Shown here in pieces: positions 12,201-46,864 of a DNA stretch of 64,000 nt; positions within the stretch are counted from its first letter, which is position 1, and every line of letters begins with the position of its first letter. Source of the stretch: Streptomyces sp. V2I9 (GTDB lineage: Bacteria; Actinomycetota; Actinomycetes; Streptomycetales; Streptomycetaceae); NCBI RefSeq assembly GCF_030817475.1, contig NZ_JAUSZJ010000003.1:38979-102978 (forward strand), given 5' to 3'. The notes below the pieces were generated by a model, which was not told the DNA's origin, did not search any database, and was given only the letters and a program-made list of their open reading frames with translations. The translations under genes and the position numbers were made by a program.

Positions 12201-15200
12201 CCCACTGCGAACCCTGACCCGGAAAGACGAACACCACGTCTCCGGGGGTCACTCGGCCCGATACGAGGCCCGGCGACGCCAGGTCCCGCGTCGCCGCGTC
12301 CAGGGACGCGGCCGCGCTGTCGCGGTCCGCGGCCAGCACGACGGTGCGGTGTTCCAGGGCGGCGCGGGACAGCAGCGAGTGGCCCACGTCGGCCAGTCGG
12401 GGGCCGGTGGTGGCGGAGATCAGCGTGTGCAGGCGGTCCGCCTGTCCCGCGAGGGCGGTTTCCGACTTCGCCGACAGGACCAGTGGGACCGGCCCGGAAC
12501 CCTCGGGCTCCGGCGCCCCGGCACGCACCTGCTCCGGGTCCGGCTGTGGCTGTGGCTGTGCCTGTTCGATGATCACGTGGGCGTTGGTGCCGCTCATCCC
12601 GAACGACGACACCCCCGCACGGCGCGCACGGCCCGTCTCCGGCCACGCCCGCGACTCCACCGCCAGCCTCACCCCACCGGCCGACCAGTCGACGTGCGGG
12701 GTCGGCTCGTCGACGTGCAGGGTGGCCGGAATGGTCCCGGCGCGCAGGGCCTGGACCATCTTGATGACGCCGGCGACGCCGGCGGCGGCCTGGGTGTGGC
12801 CGATGTTCGACTTCACCGAGCCCAGCCACAGCGGCCGGTCCTCGTCACGCCCCCGGCCGTAGGTCGCCAGCAGCGCCTGCGCCTCGATCGGGTCACCCAG
12901 CCTGGTCCCGGTGCCGTGCGCCTCCACCACGTCCACGTCCGAGGTGGAGAGTCCCGCGCCGGCCAGGGCCTGGCGGATGACGCGTTCCTGGGAGGGGCCG
13001 TTGGGGGCGGTCAGCCCGTTGGACGCGCCGTCCTGGTTGACCGCGCTCCCCCGCACCACCGCCAGGACCTCGTGGCCCAGGCGTTCGGCGTCGGACAGGC
13101 GCTCCAGTACCAGGACGCCGACGCCCTCGGACCAGCCCGTGCCGTCCGCCGCGCCGGCGAACGCCTTGCAGCGCCCGTCGGCGGCGAGGCCGCCCTGACG
13201 GCTGAACTCGGCGAAGATGCTCGTGCCCGTCATCACGGTCACGCCGCCGGCCAGTGCCCTGTCGCACTCGCCGTTGCGCAGCGCCTGCACCGCGAGATGC
13301 AACGCGACCAACGACGACGAGCACGCCGTGTCCACGGTCACCGCAGGCCCTTCCAGGCCGAACGTGTACGCCACCCGGCCCGAGATGACGCTGTTGGAGC
13401 CGCCCGCCAGCACGTGTCCCTCCGCGCTGGTGAAGAGGTCGGTGCCCTGGCCGTAGCCGGAGGTCGAGGCGCCGATGAGGACGCCGGTGCGGGTGTGGTT
13501 CTGCGAGAGCGGGTCGATGCCGGCGTGCTCGAAGGCCTCCCAGGCGGCTTCCAGCAGCAGTCGCTGCTGGGGGTCCATGGCGAGGGCCTCGCGCGGCGAT
13601 ATCCCGAAGAGTGCGGCGTCGAACTCCGTCGCCCCGTCGACGAATCCGCCGCGGCGGGCGTAGCCGCCGTCGGCGTCCTCGGGCCAGCCGCGGTCGGTGG
13701 GGAAGTCCGAGACGACGTCGCGGCCCGAGGCCACCACGTCCCACAGTTGCCCGGCCGAGTTGGCTCCGCCGGGGTAGCGGCAGCTCATGCCGACGATCGC
13801 TATGGGTTCGTCGGTGGTCGCGGAGGGGTGCGCCGGGGCCGGGTCGGCGGCCTCGGAGGTGTCGCCGAGGAGCCGGCCGAGGAGGTGGTCGGTCAGCGCG
13901 ATCGGCGTCGGGTGGTCGAAGACCAGGGTGGCGGGGAGGGGCAGCCCGGTCTCGGAGGTGAGCAGGTTGCGCAGTTCGACGGCGGTCAGCGAGTCGAACC
14001 CGAGGTCGCGGAAGGCGCGGCGGGGCTCCACCACGGCGACGCTCGTGTGCCCCAGGACCAGCGCGGTGTGGGCGCGGACCGCGTCCAGCAGCAGCCGGTG
14101 GCGTTCGGAGGCGGGGGCGGCGGTGAGCGTGTCGCGGAGTTCGGTGGAGGGGGTGGCGGTGTCGGTGGTCCCGGTGAGCGGTTGCTGTGCGTCGGGGAGT
14201 TCGGACAGCAGGGGGCTCGGGCGTGCGGAGACGAACGCCGGGGTGAACAGGTTCCAGTCGACGTCGGCGACGCTCACGGTGGTCTCGTCGTGGTCGACGG
14301 CGGTCGCAAGGGCCCGCAGGGCGATGTCGCGGTCCATCACCGACAGGCCGCGGCGGCGCAGGAAGCCGGCGACCTCGTCGTCGGCGGCCATGCCGACCTC
14401 GGCCCACGGTCCCCAGGCGATCGCGGTGGCGGTCAGGTCTCGGGCGCGGCGGTGCTCCACCAGGGCGTCGAGGTAGGCGTTCCCGGCGGCGTAGGCGCCC
14501 TGGCCGCCGCTGCCCCAGGTGGCGGCGATGGAGGAGAAGACGACGAACAGGTCGAGGTCGTCGGTGAGTTCGTCGAGGAGTGCGGCGCCGGTGACCTTGG
14601 CGCGCATCACCTCGGCGACGGCCTCCTCGTCGGTGTCCAGCAGCTGGGCGGAGACTCCGAGGCCGGCGGTGTGCACGACACCGGTGAGGGGGAATTCGGC
14701 GGGTACGGCGGCCAGTGCCGCGGCGAGTGATTCGCGGTCGGCCACGTCGCAGCCGACGACGGTCACGCGGGTGCCGGACGCTTCGAGTTCGGCGGTGAGT
14801 TCGCTCGCGCCGGGTGCGTCGGCGCCGCGGCGGCTCAGCAGCAGCAGGTGCGGTGTCCCGCGCCGGGCGAGCCATCGGGCGACGTCACCGCCCAGCCCTC
14901 CGGTGCCGCCGGTGACCAGTACGGTGCCGGGGGTCGTCCAGCGGGGTGCGGTGCCCCGGGGCAGGGGGGCGCGTACGACGCGGCGGCCGTAGGCCTTTCC
15001 GTCGCGGAGGGCGACCTGGTCCTCGTGGGTCGTGCCGCCGAGCAGCGCGGCCAGCCAGGGGCCGGTGGTGGTGTCGCTGTGGGCGGGCAGGTCGATCAGT
15101 CCGCCCCAGGTGGCGGGGGCCTCGAGTGCGGCGACCCGGCCGAGTCCCCACACGGGTGCCTGTTCGGGGTGGAGCAGTGGGTCGCCGTCGCCGGTGGACA

Positions 15201-18200
15201 CCGCGCCGCGGGTCAGGCACCACAGGGGGGCGGTGAGCCCGGTGGCGGCCAGCGCCTGGTAGGTGCGCAGCAGCGGTGCGAGGCCGGTGGGGTCCCAGGG
15301 GCGTGGGTGGGTGCCGCCGAGGAGGGTCACGATGCCGTCGGGGGCGGCGGCGGTCAGCCGTTCGGTGAGGGTGGCCCGGTCGTCGTCGGGGGTGAGGGTG
15401 AGTTCGGTGACCTGTGCTCCGGCGGTGCGCAGGGCGTCGGCCACGTCGTGGGCGGGGTCGCTGTCGTCGGTGGTGACGAGGAGCCAGGTTCCGGTGAGGG
15501 AGGTGCCGGGGGTGGTGGTCAGGGGGGTCCACCGCGTCCGGTAGCGCCAGGACGCGAGGGTGGATTCCTGGCGCAGGGACTGGCGCCAGGCCGACAGGGC
15601 GGGGACGAGGTTCGTGAGGGTTTCGGGGGTGTCGCGCAGGTGGAGGGTGTCGGCGAGTTCGGTGAGGTCGGCTCGTTCCACCGCTTCCCAGAACCGGTCC
15701 TCGTCCGGGGAGGCGGACGGCTGGGCGGTGTCCGTGGCGGTGGGGGCGTCGGGCCAGTAGCGGCGGCGCTGGAAGGCGTAGGTGGGCAGGTCGATCCTGC
15801 GGCCTTCGGGGAGCAGGGTGTGCCAGTCGAGGTCGGCGCCGGAGGTCCAGAGCCGGGCGAGTGCGGTCAGTGCGGTGGTGGTGTCGTCCCGGTCCTTGCG
15901 CAGGAGGGGTGCGAACACGGCGTCGGCGGCGGTCTGCTGGGCCATGGCGCAGAGCACTCCGTCGGGGCCGAGTTCCACGAAGCGGGACACGCCCTGTTCC
16001 CGTAGCCGTGTCACTCCGTCGGCGAACCGGACCGTGTGCCGTACCTGCCGCACCCAGTACTGCGGGTCGGACATCAGTCCGGGTTCGGCCAGGTCGCCGG
16101 TGAGGTTGGAGACGATGGGGATGACGGGGTCGGCGAAGTCCAGTGTCCGTATCGCGTCGGTGAATTCGGCCAGCATGGGTTCCATGAGGGCGGAGTGGAA
16201 CGCGTGGGAGACGGTGAGCCGGCGGGTGCGGCGTCCCTGTTGCGTCCAGTGGGCCGCCAGTGCGTCGATGGCCTCGTGGGAGCCGGAGACCACCACGGAG
16301 GTGGGGCTGTTGACGGCGGCGATGTCGGCCTGGCCGGTGAGGGTGTCGAGGACCTCGGTCTCGGTCGCTTCGACGGCGAGCATGGCTCCGCCCGAGGGCA
16401 GTGCTCCCATCAGCCGGGCGCGTGCGGTGACGAGTCGGCAGGCGTGCGGCAGGGAGAGGACTCCGGCGCAGTGCGCGGCGGCCACCTCGCCGATGGAGTG
16501 GCCGAGCAGCAGGTCGGGGGTGAGGCCCCAGGACTCCAGCAGTCGGAACGCGGCGACCTCGACGGCGAACAGGCCGGCCTGGGCCCATGCGGTGTGGTGC
16601 AGTTCGGGGCCGCCGTCGAACACGACGTCCTTGAGGGGGCGGTCGCCGTCGGGGTCCAGTTCCGCGCACACCGCGTCGAAGGCGCGGGCGAACGCCGGGA
16701 AGGTTTCGTACAGTCCGCGGCCCATGCCGGCGCGTTGTGAACCCTGGCCGGTGAAGAGGAATCCGGTCCTGCCCTCGTCCGCCGTTCCGGTGACGACGCC
16801 GCCGGCGGGGAGGGCGGCGGCCACGGCCTCCAGGCCCGCGCGCAGTTCGGTCTCGTCGGCGCCGAGGACCACGGCGCGTCGGGTGAGCGCGGCCCGGGTG
16901 GTGGCGAGCGACCAGGCGACGTCGGCGGGGTGTTGCGGGAGGCGGTGGGTGAGGCGTTCGGCCTGTGCGCGCAGTGCTTCGTTCGTCTGTGCGGACAGGG
17001 GCCAGAGCAGGGGTGCCGGGTGGGGGTCGGTGGTGGGGGTGGTGGGCTGCTGGGCCGGTGTGTCCTCGGGGGTGTGTGCCGGTGCTTCTTCGAGGATCAG
17101 GTGGGCGTTGGTGCCGCTGACGCCGAACGCGGAGACGCCGATGCGGCGTGGTGTTTCGTGGCGGGGCCAGGGGCGGGCTTCGGTGAGCAGGCGGACGCCG
17201 CCGCCCTCCCAGGTGACGTGGGGGGTGGGGACGTCGGCGTGCAGGGTGCGCGGGAGTGTGCCGTGGTGGAGTGCCAGCACGCTCTTGATGACGCCGACCA
17301 CGCCGGAGGCGGCTTGGGAGTGGCCGAGGTTGGACTTGGCGGAACCGAGCCACAGGGGGCGGTCGTCGGTGCGGTCCTTGCCGTAGGTGTCCTGCAGTGC
17401 TTCGAGTTCGATCGGGTCGCCGAGCGCTGTTCCGGTGCCGTGTGCCTCGACGGCGTCGATGTCGGCGGTGGTGAGCTGGGCGTTGGCGAGTGCCTGGCGG
17501 ATGACGCGCTGCTGGGAGGGGCCGTTGGGTGCGGTGAGGCCGTTGGACGCGCCGTCCTGGTTGACCGCGCTGCCCCGGATGACGGCGAGGACGTCGTGGC
17601 CGTTGCGGCGGGCGTCGGAGAGCCGTTCGATGAGCAGGACGCCGACGCCTTCGCTCCAGCCGGTGCCGTCCGCGTCGGCGGAGAACGACTTGCACCGCCC
17701 GTCGGAGGCCATGCCGCCCTGCTTGCCGAATTCGGTGAAGGCCGCCGGGGTGGTGATCACGGCGACGCCGCCGACCAGCGCGCGGCCGCATTCGCCCTGC
17801 CGCAGCGACTGGACCGCCAGGTGGAGGGCGACCAGGGAGGAGGAGCAGGCGGTGTCCACGGTGACGGCCGGGCCTTCCAGGCCGAACACGTAGGAGAGGC
17901 GGCCGGAGAGCACGCTGCTGGCGGTGCCGGTCAGCTGGTAGCCCACGGTGGAGTCGGGCATCCGGCCCACCGTGTCGTATCCGGAGGGTGAGGCGCCGAC
18001 GAAGACGCCGGTGTCGCTGCCGGCGAGGGTGTGCGGGTCGATGCCGGCGCGTTCGGCGACCTCCCATGCCGCTTCGAGGAGCATGCGCTGCTGGGGGTCC
18101 ATCGCCAGGGCCTCGCGCGGGTTGATCCCGAACAGTGCGGCGTCGAACTCGGCTGCGTCGGGGACGAATCCGCCGCGGCGGGTGTAGCCGCCGGTTTCCT

Positions 18201-18441
18201 CCACGGTCTGGGTCCAGCCGCGGTCGTCGGGGAAGTCGACGATCGCGTCGGTGCCGTCGGCGAGGAGGCGCCAGAGGTCATCGGGGGCGCTGACGCCGCC
18301 GGGCAGTCGGCAGCTCATCGCGACGACGGCGATGGGTTCGCGGGCCGCCCTGCGCATCTCCCGGTTCTGCTGGCGGAGCCGGTCGACTTCCTTGAGCGAG
18401 GCCCGGAGTGCCTCGACGGCCTTGTCGCTGCGAGTGTTCAT
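1..18441 (-). CDS. Modular type I PKS, modules 6-9 (3' end beyond window)
   Basis: Third polypeptide of the collinear PKS set; 6,147 residues are visible and the C-terminus lies beyond the left edge. The ATG at 18441 has a GGAG ribosome site 6 nt upstream and sits 16 nt after the stop of the preceding PKS gene. Residues 1-32 form a charged coiled-coil docking helix. Domains in order (approximate residues): KS 33-453, AT 558-891, KR 1173-1391, ACP 1445-1525; KS 1540-1958, AT 2068-2413, DH 2431-2678, ER 2908-3201, KR 3210-3435, ACP 3481-3560; KS 3578-3998, AT 4094-4431, KR 4698-4931, ACP 4971-5051; KS 5068-5488, AT 5585-5918, then the N-terminal half of a KR. All four KSs keep the DTACSSS motif (for example Cys199, Cys1707 and Cys5233). 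ATs of modules 6, 8 and 9 have GHS(I/V)G plus HAFH (malonyl); that of module 7 has GHSQG plus YASH (methylmalonyl). Module numbers assume that gene order equals assembly order. Confidence 0.96.
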   Translation of the reverse strand, partial: MNTRSDKAVEALRASLKEVDRLRQQNREMRRAAREPIAVVAMSCRLPGGVSAPDDLWRLLADGTDAIVDFPDDRGWTQTVEETGGYTRRGGFVPDAAEFDAALFGINPREALAMDPQQRMLLEAAWEVAERAGIDPHTLAGSDTGVFVGASPSGYDTVGRMPDSTVGYQLTGTASSVLSGRLSYVFGLEGPAVTVDTACSSSLVALHLAVQSLRQGECGRALVGGVAVITTPAAFTEFGKQGGMASDGRCKSFSADADGTGWSEGVGVLLIERLSDARRNGHDVLAVIRGSAVNQDGASNGLTAPNGPSQQRVIRQALANAQLTTADIDAVEAHGTGTALGDPIELEALQDTYGKDRTDDRPLWLGSAKSNLGHSQAASGVVGVIKSVLALHHGTLPRTLHADVPTPHVTWEGGGVRLLTEARPWPRHETPRRIGVSAFGVSGTNAHLILEEAPAHTPEDTPAQQPTTPTTDPHPAPLLWPLSAQTNEALRAQAERLTHRLPQHPADVAWSLATTRAALTRRAVVLGADETELRAGLEAVAAALPAGGVVTGTADEGRTGFLFTGQGSQRAGMGRGLYETFPAFARAFDAVCAELDPDGDRPLKDVVFDGGPELHHTAWAQAGLFAVEVAAFRLLESWGLTPDLLLGHSIGEVAAAHCAGVLSLPHACRLVTARARLMGALPSGGAMLAVEATETEVLDTLTGQADIAAVNSPTSVVVSGSHEAIDALAAHWTQQGRRTRRLTVSHAFHSALMEPMLAEFTDAIRTLDFADPVIPIVSNLTGDLAEPGLMSDPQYWVRQVRHTVRFADGVTRLREQGVSRFVELGPDGVLCAMAQQTAADAVFAPLLRKDRDDTTTALTALARLWTSGADLDWHTLLPEGRRIDLPTYAFQRRRYWPDAPTATDTAQPSASPDEDRFWEAVERADLTELADTLHLRDTPETLTNLVPALSAWRQSLRQESTLASWRYRTRWTPLTTTPGTSLTGTWLLVTTDDSDPAHDVADALRTAGAQVTELTLTPDDDRATLTERLTAAAPDGIVTLLGGTHPRPWDPTGLAPLLRTYQALAATGLTAPLWCLTRGAVSTGDGDPLLHPEQAPVWGLGRVAALEAPATWGGLIDLPAHSDTTTGPWLAALLGGTTHEDQVALRDGKAYGRRVVRAPLPRGTAPRWTTPGTVLVTGGTGGLGGDVARWLARRGTPHLLLLSRRGADAPGASELTAELEASGTRVTVVGCDVADRESLAAALAAVPAEFPLTGVVHTAGLGVSAQLLDTDEEAVAEVMRAKVTGAALLDELTDDLDLFVVFSSIAATWGSGGQGAYAAGNAYLDALVEHRRARDLTATAIAWGPWAEVGMAADDEVAGFLRRRGLSVMDRDIALRALATAVDHDETTVSVADVDWNLFTPAFVSARPSPLLSELPDAQQPLTGTTDTATPSTELRDTLTAAPASERHRLLLDAVRAHTALVLGHTSVAVVEPRRAFRDLGFDSLTAVELRNLLTSETGLPLPATLVFDHPTPIALTDHLLGRLLGDTSEAADPAPAHPSATTDEPIAIVGMSCRYPGGANSAGQLWDVVASGRDVVSDFPTDRGWPEDADGGYARRGGFVDGATEFDAALFGISPREALAMDPQQRLLLEAAWEAFEHAGIDPLSQNHTRTGVLIGASTSGYGQGTDLFTSAEGHVLAGGSNSVISGRVAYTFGLEGPAVTVDTACSSSLVALHLAVQALRNGECDRALAGGVTVMTGTSIFAEFSRQGGLAADGRCKAFAGAADGTGWSEGVGVLVLERLSDAERLGHEVLAVVRGSAVNQDGASNGLTAPNGPSQERVIRQALAGAGLSTSDVDVVEAHGTGTRLGDPIEAQALLATYGRGRDEDRPLWLGSVKSNIGHTQAAAGVAGVIKMVQALRAGTIPATLHVDEPTPHVDWSAGGVRLAVESRAWPETGRARRAGVSSFGMSGTNAHVIIEQAQPQPQPDPEQVRAGAPEPEGSGPVPLVLSAKSETALAGQADRLHTLISATTGPRLADVGHSLLSRAALEHRTVVLAADRDSAAASLDAATRDLASPGLVSGRVTPGDVVFVFPGQGSQWVGMGRELAGWSGVFRESLVECERALGRWVDWSLLEVMEGGDEGLLGRVDVVQPVLWAVMVSLGRLWRACGVVPSAVVGHSQGEIAAAVVAGGLSLEDGARVVALRSRAIVSLSGGGGMVSVAEGRVVVEGLIGGFGGRLSVAAANGPGSTVVSGGAEALEELLGLCEVRGVRARRIPVDYASHSVQVEELRERILSDLAGVVPVSCGVPLYSTLTGGVVDTASMGAGYWFENLRSTVRFEDATRALLADGRSVFVECSPHPVLAVGVQETAEAVGADVVVVGSLRRGEGGGERFLTALSEAWVAGADVDWASVLPAGHRVELPPYAFQHERYWPRPVASGDVSAVGQESLDHHLLGASVALPNGGAVLTGRLSQSSHPWLQDHTVRGQILVPGTAFAELALRAGDQVGSGFLRELILQKPLVLPTRAGAALQVTVGTPDETGARPVEVFSRPSDDAPWQCHATGLLGETPANTPAEATTWPPPGSRPVDTAGFYDELADAGYGYGPAFQGLRAVWRDGDILHAEVELPDTVDAAGFGIHPALLDAALHAVAVTTGTGSGTGTRLPFAWNGVTLHATRATTLRVTLTTTSDGLNVRATDPTGAPVITVDTLVLREITPENLRQNSEQHLRDALFTLDWTRLPDPGTTPPDTTPWLRLDPAGPIPDPGTAPPPVAVLTLPAPGTHLSADTVHRTTRDVLHTVQNWLTDDRYPDTRLVVVTRGAVPALPGQTVTDLAGAAAWGLLRSAQSEHPGRIVLLDRDPAGTDDDIWPIWALTDGEPQLAVRDGEARAPRLARPHTDDNLTLPAGPDAWRLDVTDEGTLDNLAPIPAPDADAPLTAGQVRVAVRAAGVNFRDVLLALGMYPDQARMGAEAAGIVTEIGPGVPRLTVGDRVFGFFTGGMASAAVTDHRLLAPIPEGWSFARAAAVPVAFATAYYGLVDVADARPGESVLVHSAAGGVGMAAVQLAHHLGLEVFGTAKPTKWDTLRTAGLDDTHIASSRTLAFEEHFRAATGGHGVDVVLNSLAGEFVDASLRLLGDGGRFADLSRTDLRDPAQVAADHPGVRYQAFNPAEAGPDRVREILSHILDLFNTGALHPLPVTAWDVRDAVPAFRHISQARHVGKNVLTVPTPLDPDGTVLITGGTGTLGGLLAKHLVTEHGVRNLTLLSRQGPDSTGASELLAELHALGARATVTACDAADRTALAAVLAALPDQHPLTGVIHAAGVLDDGVLAAMTPQRVEAVLRPKVDAALNLHELTADHDLALFVLYSSASATLGTGGQANYAAANSFLDGLASYRRAHGLPAQSLGWGLWQQASTMTGHLLDATTPTPNRKVATLGTEQGLALFDAATASPTPHLLPIPLDLTRSSEVPALLRGLIRPTGRRAAGRTEENHTALATRLHGLSAPDRRDLVLDLVRGNAATVLGHARADAVGARHAFRDLGFDSLTAVELRNRLNSATGLRLPATLVFDHPTPTALADHLSTLLGGEPAPAPAPRPTAAAAPGEPIAIVGMACRLPGGVTSPADLWPLVREGVDATTPFPTDRGWPLDIVAAEAARGGFLDGATEFDAALFGISPREALAMDPQQRLLLETAWEAFESAGIATSDAHGTPTGVFIGAAHAQYGVGMQLPDNALGHLMTGTTTSVASGRLAYTFGLEGPAVTVDTACSSSLVALHLAVQALRNGECEMALAGGVTVLATPGVITEFDRQRGLASDGRCKAFSSRADGTGMSEGVGLLLVERLSDAERLGHEVLAVVRGSAVNQDGASNGLTAPNGPSQERVIRQALANARLTAPEVDAVEAHGTGTKLGDPIEAQAILATYGQDRDPDRPLRLGSVKSNIGHTQAAAGVAGVIKMVLAMRNEELPPTLLHADEPTTHVDWTAGAVELLTEARPWPHSDRPRRAGVSSFGISGTNAHVILEAAAPAPSHPTPAPPPGPLGWPISAHTPEGLRAQAERLATALTATDTPAHDVAWSLATTRTALDHRAVVIGDGHGRLLAGLTALACGDPAADVVTGTVREGRTAFLFTGQGAQRAGMGRGLYEAFPVYAGAFDAVCAELDAYLERPVREVVFGGGGLDDTVWAQAGLFAVEVAVFRLLESWGVVPDVLLGHSVGEIAAAHCAGVFSLVDACRLVAARGRLMQALPAGGAMLAVEATEEEVAADVQGRLDIAAVNGPTSVVVSGDTATVDGFAATWSAQGRRTHRLTVSHAFHSALMEPMLAEFATTVKTVSYAEPRIPVIPAMTDATLPTPEYWVRQVRETVRFADGIHEAADRGVTRFVEVGPDAVLCAMAQQSIPDAVFAPVLRRDRDEHETALTALGRLWATGTTIDWQTVLPTGRPTPLPAYAFQRERYWPQPHTPTTHPATPADADEARFWAAVDRTDLTELADTIDLPDASPHLNAVIPALSRWRRSRHQESVIGSWRYRVTWTPLNHLTTTPALTGTWLVAADPADAEQAARIADALRTAGAQATLLDPETGRQEPGASADVTAVIALAPTTDTVTASLALLKHLDDTGLDAPLWMLTSGAVSIGRSDPLRHVPHAQAWGLGRVAALEQPHRWGGLIDLPAELDDRATRTLLSVLAGGTDEDQIAVRTSGAYGRRLTRATTHEPATTPYTPTGTIVITGGTGALGTHVARWLSERGAPHLLLLGRRGPDTPNATALADELAAHGTRVTIAACDVTDRTALAAALDTIPAEHPLTGIVHAAGAPQAVPLADTDETEITRVLAAKATGATHLDELTRTTDLDLFVVFSSIAATWGSGGQGVYAAANAHLDALVEQRRAHGHTGTSVAWGPWEGDGMAGQDGAEAYLHRHGLNAMAPDLAVRALQRAVELDESCVTVADVDWERFAPAFTSGRTSALLTDLPEATTALAPAPTTDRSSTFRDELAAAPAARRHGMLLDLIRARTAVSLGHPSPQAIEPERSFRDLGFDSLTAVELRNLLGADTGLALPATLVFDHPNPTALADHLTAELLEHPAPATGPTPTPTARVEDDAIAIVGMSARYPGGVRDPEQLWDLVAHGIDGIAEFPADRAWPSDIVTGTAARGGFVDDATQFDAALFGISPREALAMDPQQRLLLEVSWEAFESAGLDPRSLRGRPVGVFAGASASGYGGPGDDLEGADGYRLAGTANSVISGRVAYTFGLEGPAVTVDTACSSSLVALHWAAQALRNGECEMALAGGVTVMVSPAAFAEFARQDGLASDGRCKSFAGSADGTGWGEGAGVLVLERLSDARRNGHEVLAVVRGSAVNQDGASNGLTAPNGPAQQRVIRQALATAGLAPDDVDAVEAHGTGTRLGDPIEAQALLATYGQDRDENHPLWLGSIKSNIGHTQAASGVAGVIKMVMAMRHGTLPATLHVDEPTPHVDWTAGAVKLLTEARPWPHSDRPRRAGVSSFGISGTNAHIVLENAPAPDDRAPAPARTPRPLGWTLSAKTAEGLRAQAARLRGLLTRHPADPYDVAWSLATTRAALDHRAVVLGTERDELLTGLAALADGSTAPHTHAAETSRGRTAFLFTGQGAQRAGMGRGLYEAFPVYAGAFDAVCAELDAYLERPVREVVFGGGGLDDTVWAQAGLFAVEVAVFRLLESWGVVPDVLLGHSVGEIAAAHCAGVFSLVDACRLVAARGRLMQALPAGGAMLAVEATEEEVAADVQGRLDIAAVNGPTSVVVSGDTATVDGFAATWSAQGRRTHRLTVSHAFHSALMEPMLAEFATVLKQTGFAEPRIPLVSNLTGRLAAPGLLSNPDYWVRHVRETVRFADGVDTLRQEGITRLVELGPDAVLCGMARQADLDATAAPVLRADRDDTTTALHALARLWTDGANADWSALTPGGRRTTLPTYPFQRDRYWPRTTTAEAARPAPRTTDSRFWDAVEHQDIDALADLLDNPSTPDLLGAALPVLSTWRRQQQKESAIDSWRYLTTWRPVPDLPTTPVLTGRWLVITPEQQPTPAPTRQLSSALADAGAETVHLTPTGTDRAALAAQLAGTGPLSGVISLAAWADDPTTHSTTPASLRLTLRLLQALGDAEIDAPLWALTTGAVSVGPSDTAPAAQPAQIWGLGRVAALEHPDRWG
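1073..1686. repeat. 614-bp identical AT repeat, copy in module 9
   Basis: Read base by base against 5537-6150 (offset 4,464) and found identical; the match breaks on both sides. It covers the catalytic half of the malonyl-AT including GHSVGE and HAFHS. From about 1200 rightwards the plus strand switches from G-rich to C-rich. Confidence 0.9.
3285..7715 (-). other. PKS module 8: KS-AT(malonyl)-KR-ACP
   Basis: The AT shows GHSVGE and HAFHS (malonyl). The KR (about 4350-3650) has GGTGALG and QGVYAAAN, has no LDD, and has Trp in SSIAATWGSGG, so an A-type L-hydroxyl is predicted. The first 614 bp of its AT-coding block is identical to the one in module 9. Confidence 0.85.
5537..6150. repeat. 614-bp identical AT repeat, copy in module 8
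   Basis: Partner of 1073-1686. Flanking sequence on both sides differs between the two copies, so this is a recent local conversion or duplication of one cassette, with the rest of the modules diverged. Confidence 0.9.
11202..12237. repeat. 1,036-bp identical AT repeat, copy in module 7
   Basis: Matches 20629-21664 (offset 9,427) with no difference seen. It encodes nearly the whole methylmalonyl-AT, from the VFVFPGQGSQW start to the ELPPYAFQHERYW linker. A second stretch of strong similarity (about 12471-12930 against 21891-22381) covers the end of the KS. Confidence 0.9.
12544..12560. repeat. Short CTGTGG repeat (Gln-Pro linker, module 7)
   Basis: Homologous position to the module 5 array but with only three Gln-Pro dipeptides preceded by Gln-Ala (EQAQPQPQPDPEQ). 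This shows copy-number change between the two otherwise duplicated segments. Confidence 0.9.
13860..18350 (-). other. PKS module 6: KS-AT(malonyl)-KR-ACP
   Basis: The module adds an unsubstituted C2 unit and reduces the ketone to a hydroxyl. The AT shows GHSIGE and HAFHS, the malonyl-CoA signatures. The KR catalytic domain (about 14925-14270) keeps the GGTGGLG cofactor loop, the Ser-Ser pair and the QGAYAAGN Tyr/Asn. It lacks the LDD motif and has a Trp in SSIAATWGSGG, the pattern of A-type KRs that give the L-hydroxyl. This is the first module of its polypeptide, so its KS receives the chain from module 5 through the docking helix. Confidence 0.85.
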
Positions 18442-18457
18442 CGAGTTCTCCACGGGC

Positions 18458-29380
<10,923 letters not shown>

Positions 29381-29416
29381 CAGAGCGACTCCCAGCGGGC
29401 AGGACCGTACATGGCG

Positions 29417-46570
<17,154 letters not shown>

Positions 46571-46864
46571 GAATGCCCCGAAATCACTTGACGGCGCGAG
46601 GTCGCCGGTCCCGAACCCGGCCGGCTGCCGGAGCAGGTGGCCACGCGCCCACCGTGTTCCGGCCGCTCTTCCTCGACTGAAGCACCCCGACGCTAGCCAG
46701 GGGCCCGACGAGCGGCCAACCCCTAGCCTTCGCGCCGCCGCCCCTGACCAGGTGACTAGGGGGCGGCGCGGTGCTGCTCAGGGGTGGGGGTGCGGGGCGG
46801 CCGGTGTACCTCCGGGGGCCTGGGGCGGGCGGCCCGGCGCGGAGCGCTCCGCCGGTGGGGGCGG
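46571..46864. promoter_or_regulatory. Intergenic region upstream of the first PKS gene
   Basis: The only gap longer than 110 bp in the window; no credible gene was found in it. It separates the response-regulator stop from the PKS loading-gene ATG and should contain the PKS promoter (minus strand). No convincing -35/-10 pair is visible. It contains several CTAG-associated CCCCT and AGGGG elements: CTAG at 46693, AGGGG at 46699, CCCCTAG at 46720-46726, CCCCT at 46741-46745 and CTAGGGGG from 46756. A 9-10-bp inverted repeat (46737-46745 with 46758-46767, GCCGCCCCT / AGGGGGCGGC) brackets a 12-bp spacer. These are candidate regulator sites, unproven. Confidence 0.5.
46834..46855 (-). terminator. 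Possible hairpin terminator after the response regulator
   Basis: An inverted repeat centred on GGAGCGCTCC (46841-46850), flanked by CCGG arms with a 2-nt bulge, starts 10 nt after the regulator stop codon in the direction of transcription. No T-run follows, as is common for actinomycete hairpins. It could terminate the ABC/two-component operon before the PKS promoter, or it could be fortuitous GC-rich symmetry. Confidence 0.35.

Larger units (their letters stand above)
7755..13830 (-). other. PKS module 7: KS-AT(methylmalonyl)-DH-ER-KR-ACP
   Basis: A full reductive loop, expected to leave a methyl-branched saturated unit. The AT carries GHSQGE and YASHS, hence methylmalonyl-CoA. The DH (about 11150-10410) has an intact HTVRGQILVP active-site motif and HPALLDAALHA. 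The ER (about 9720-8840) has the LVHSAAGGVGMAA nucleotide-binding loop. The KR has GGTGTLG, VLDD (B-type) and a QANYAAAN Tyr. Its AT block is duplicated in module 5. Confidence 0.88.
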
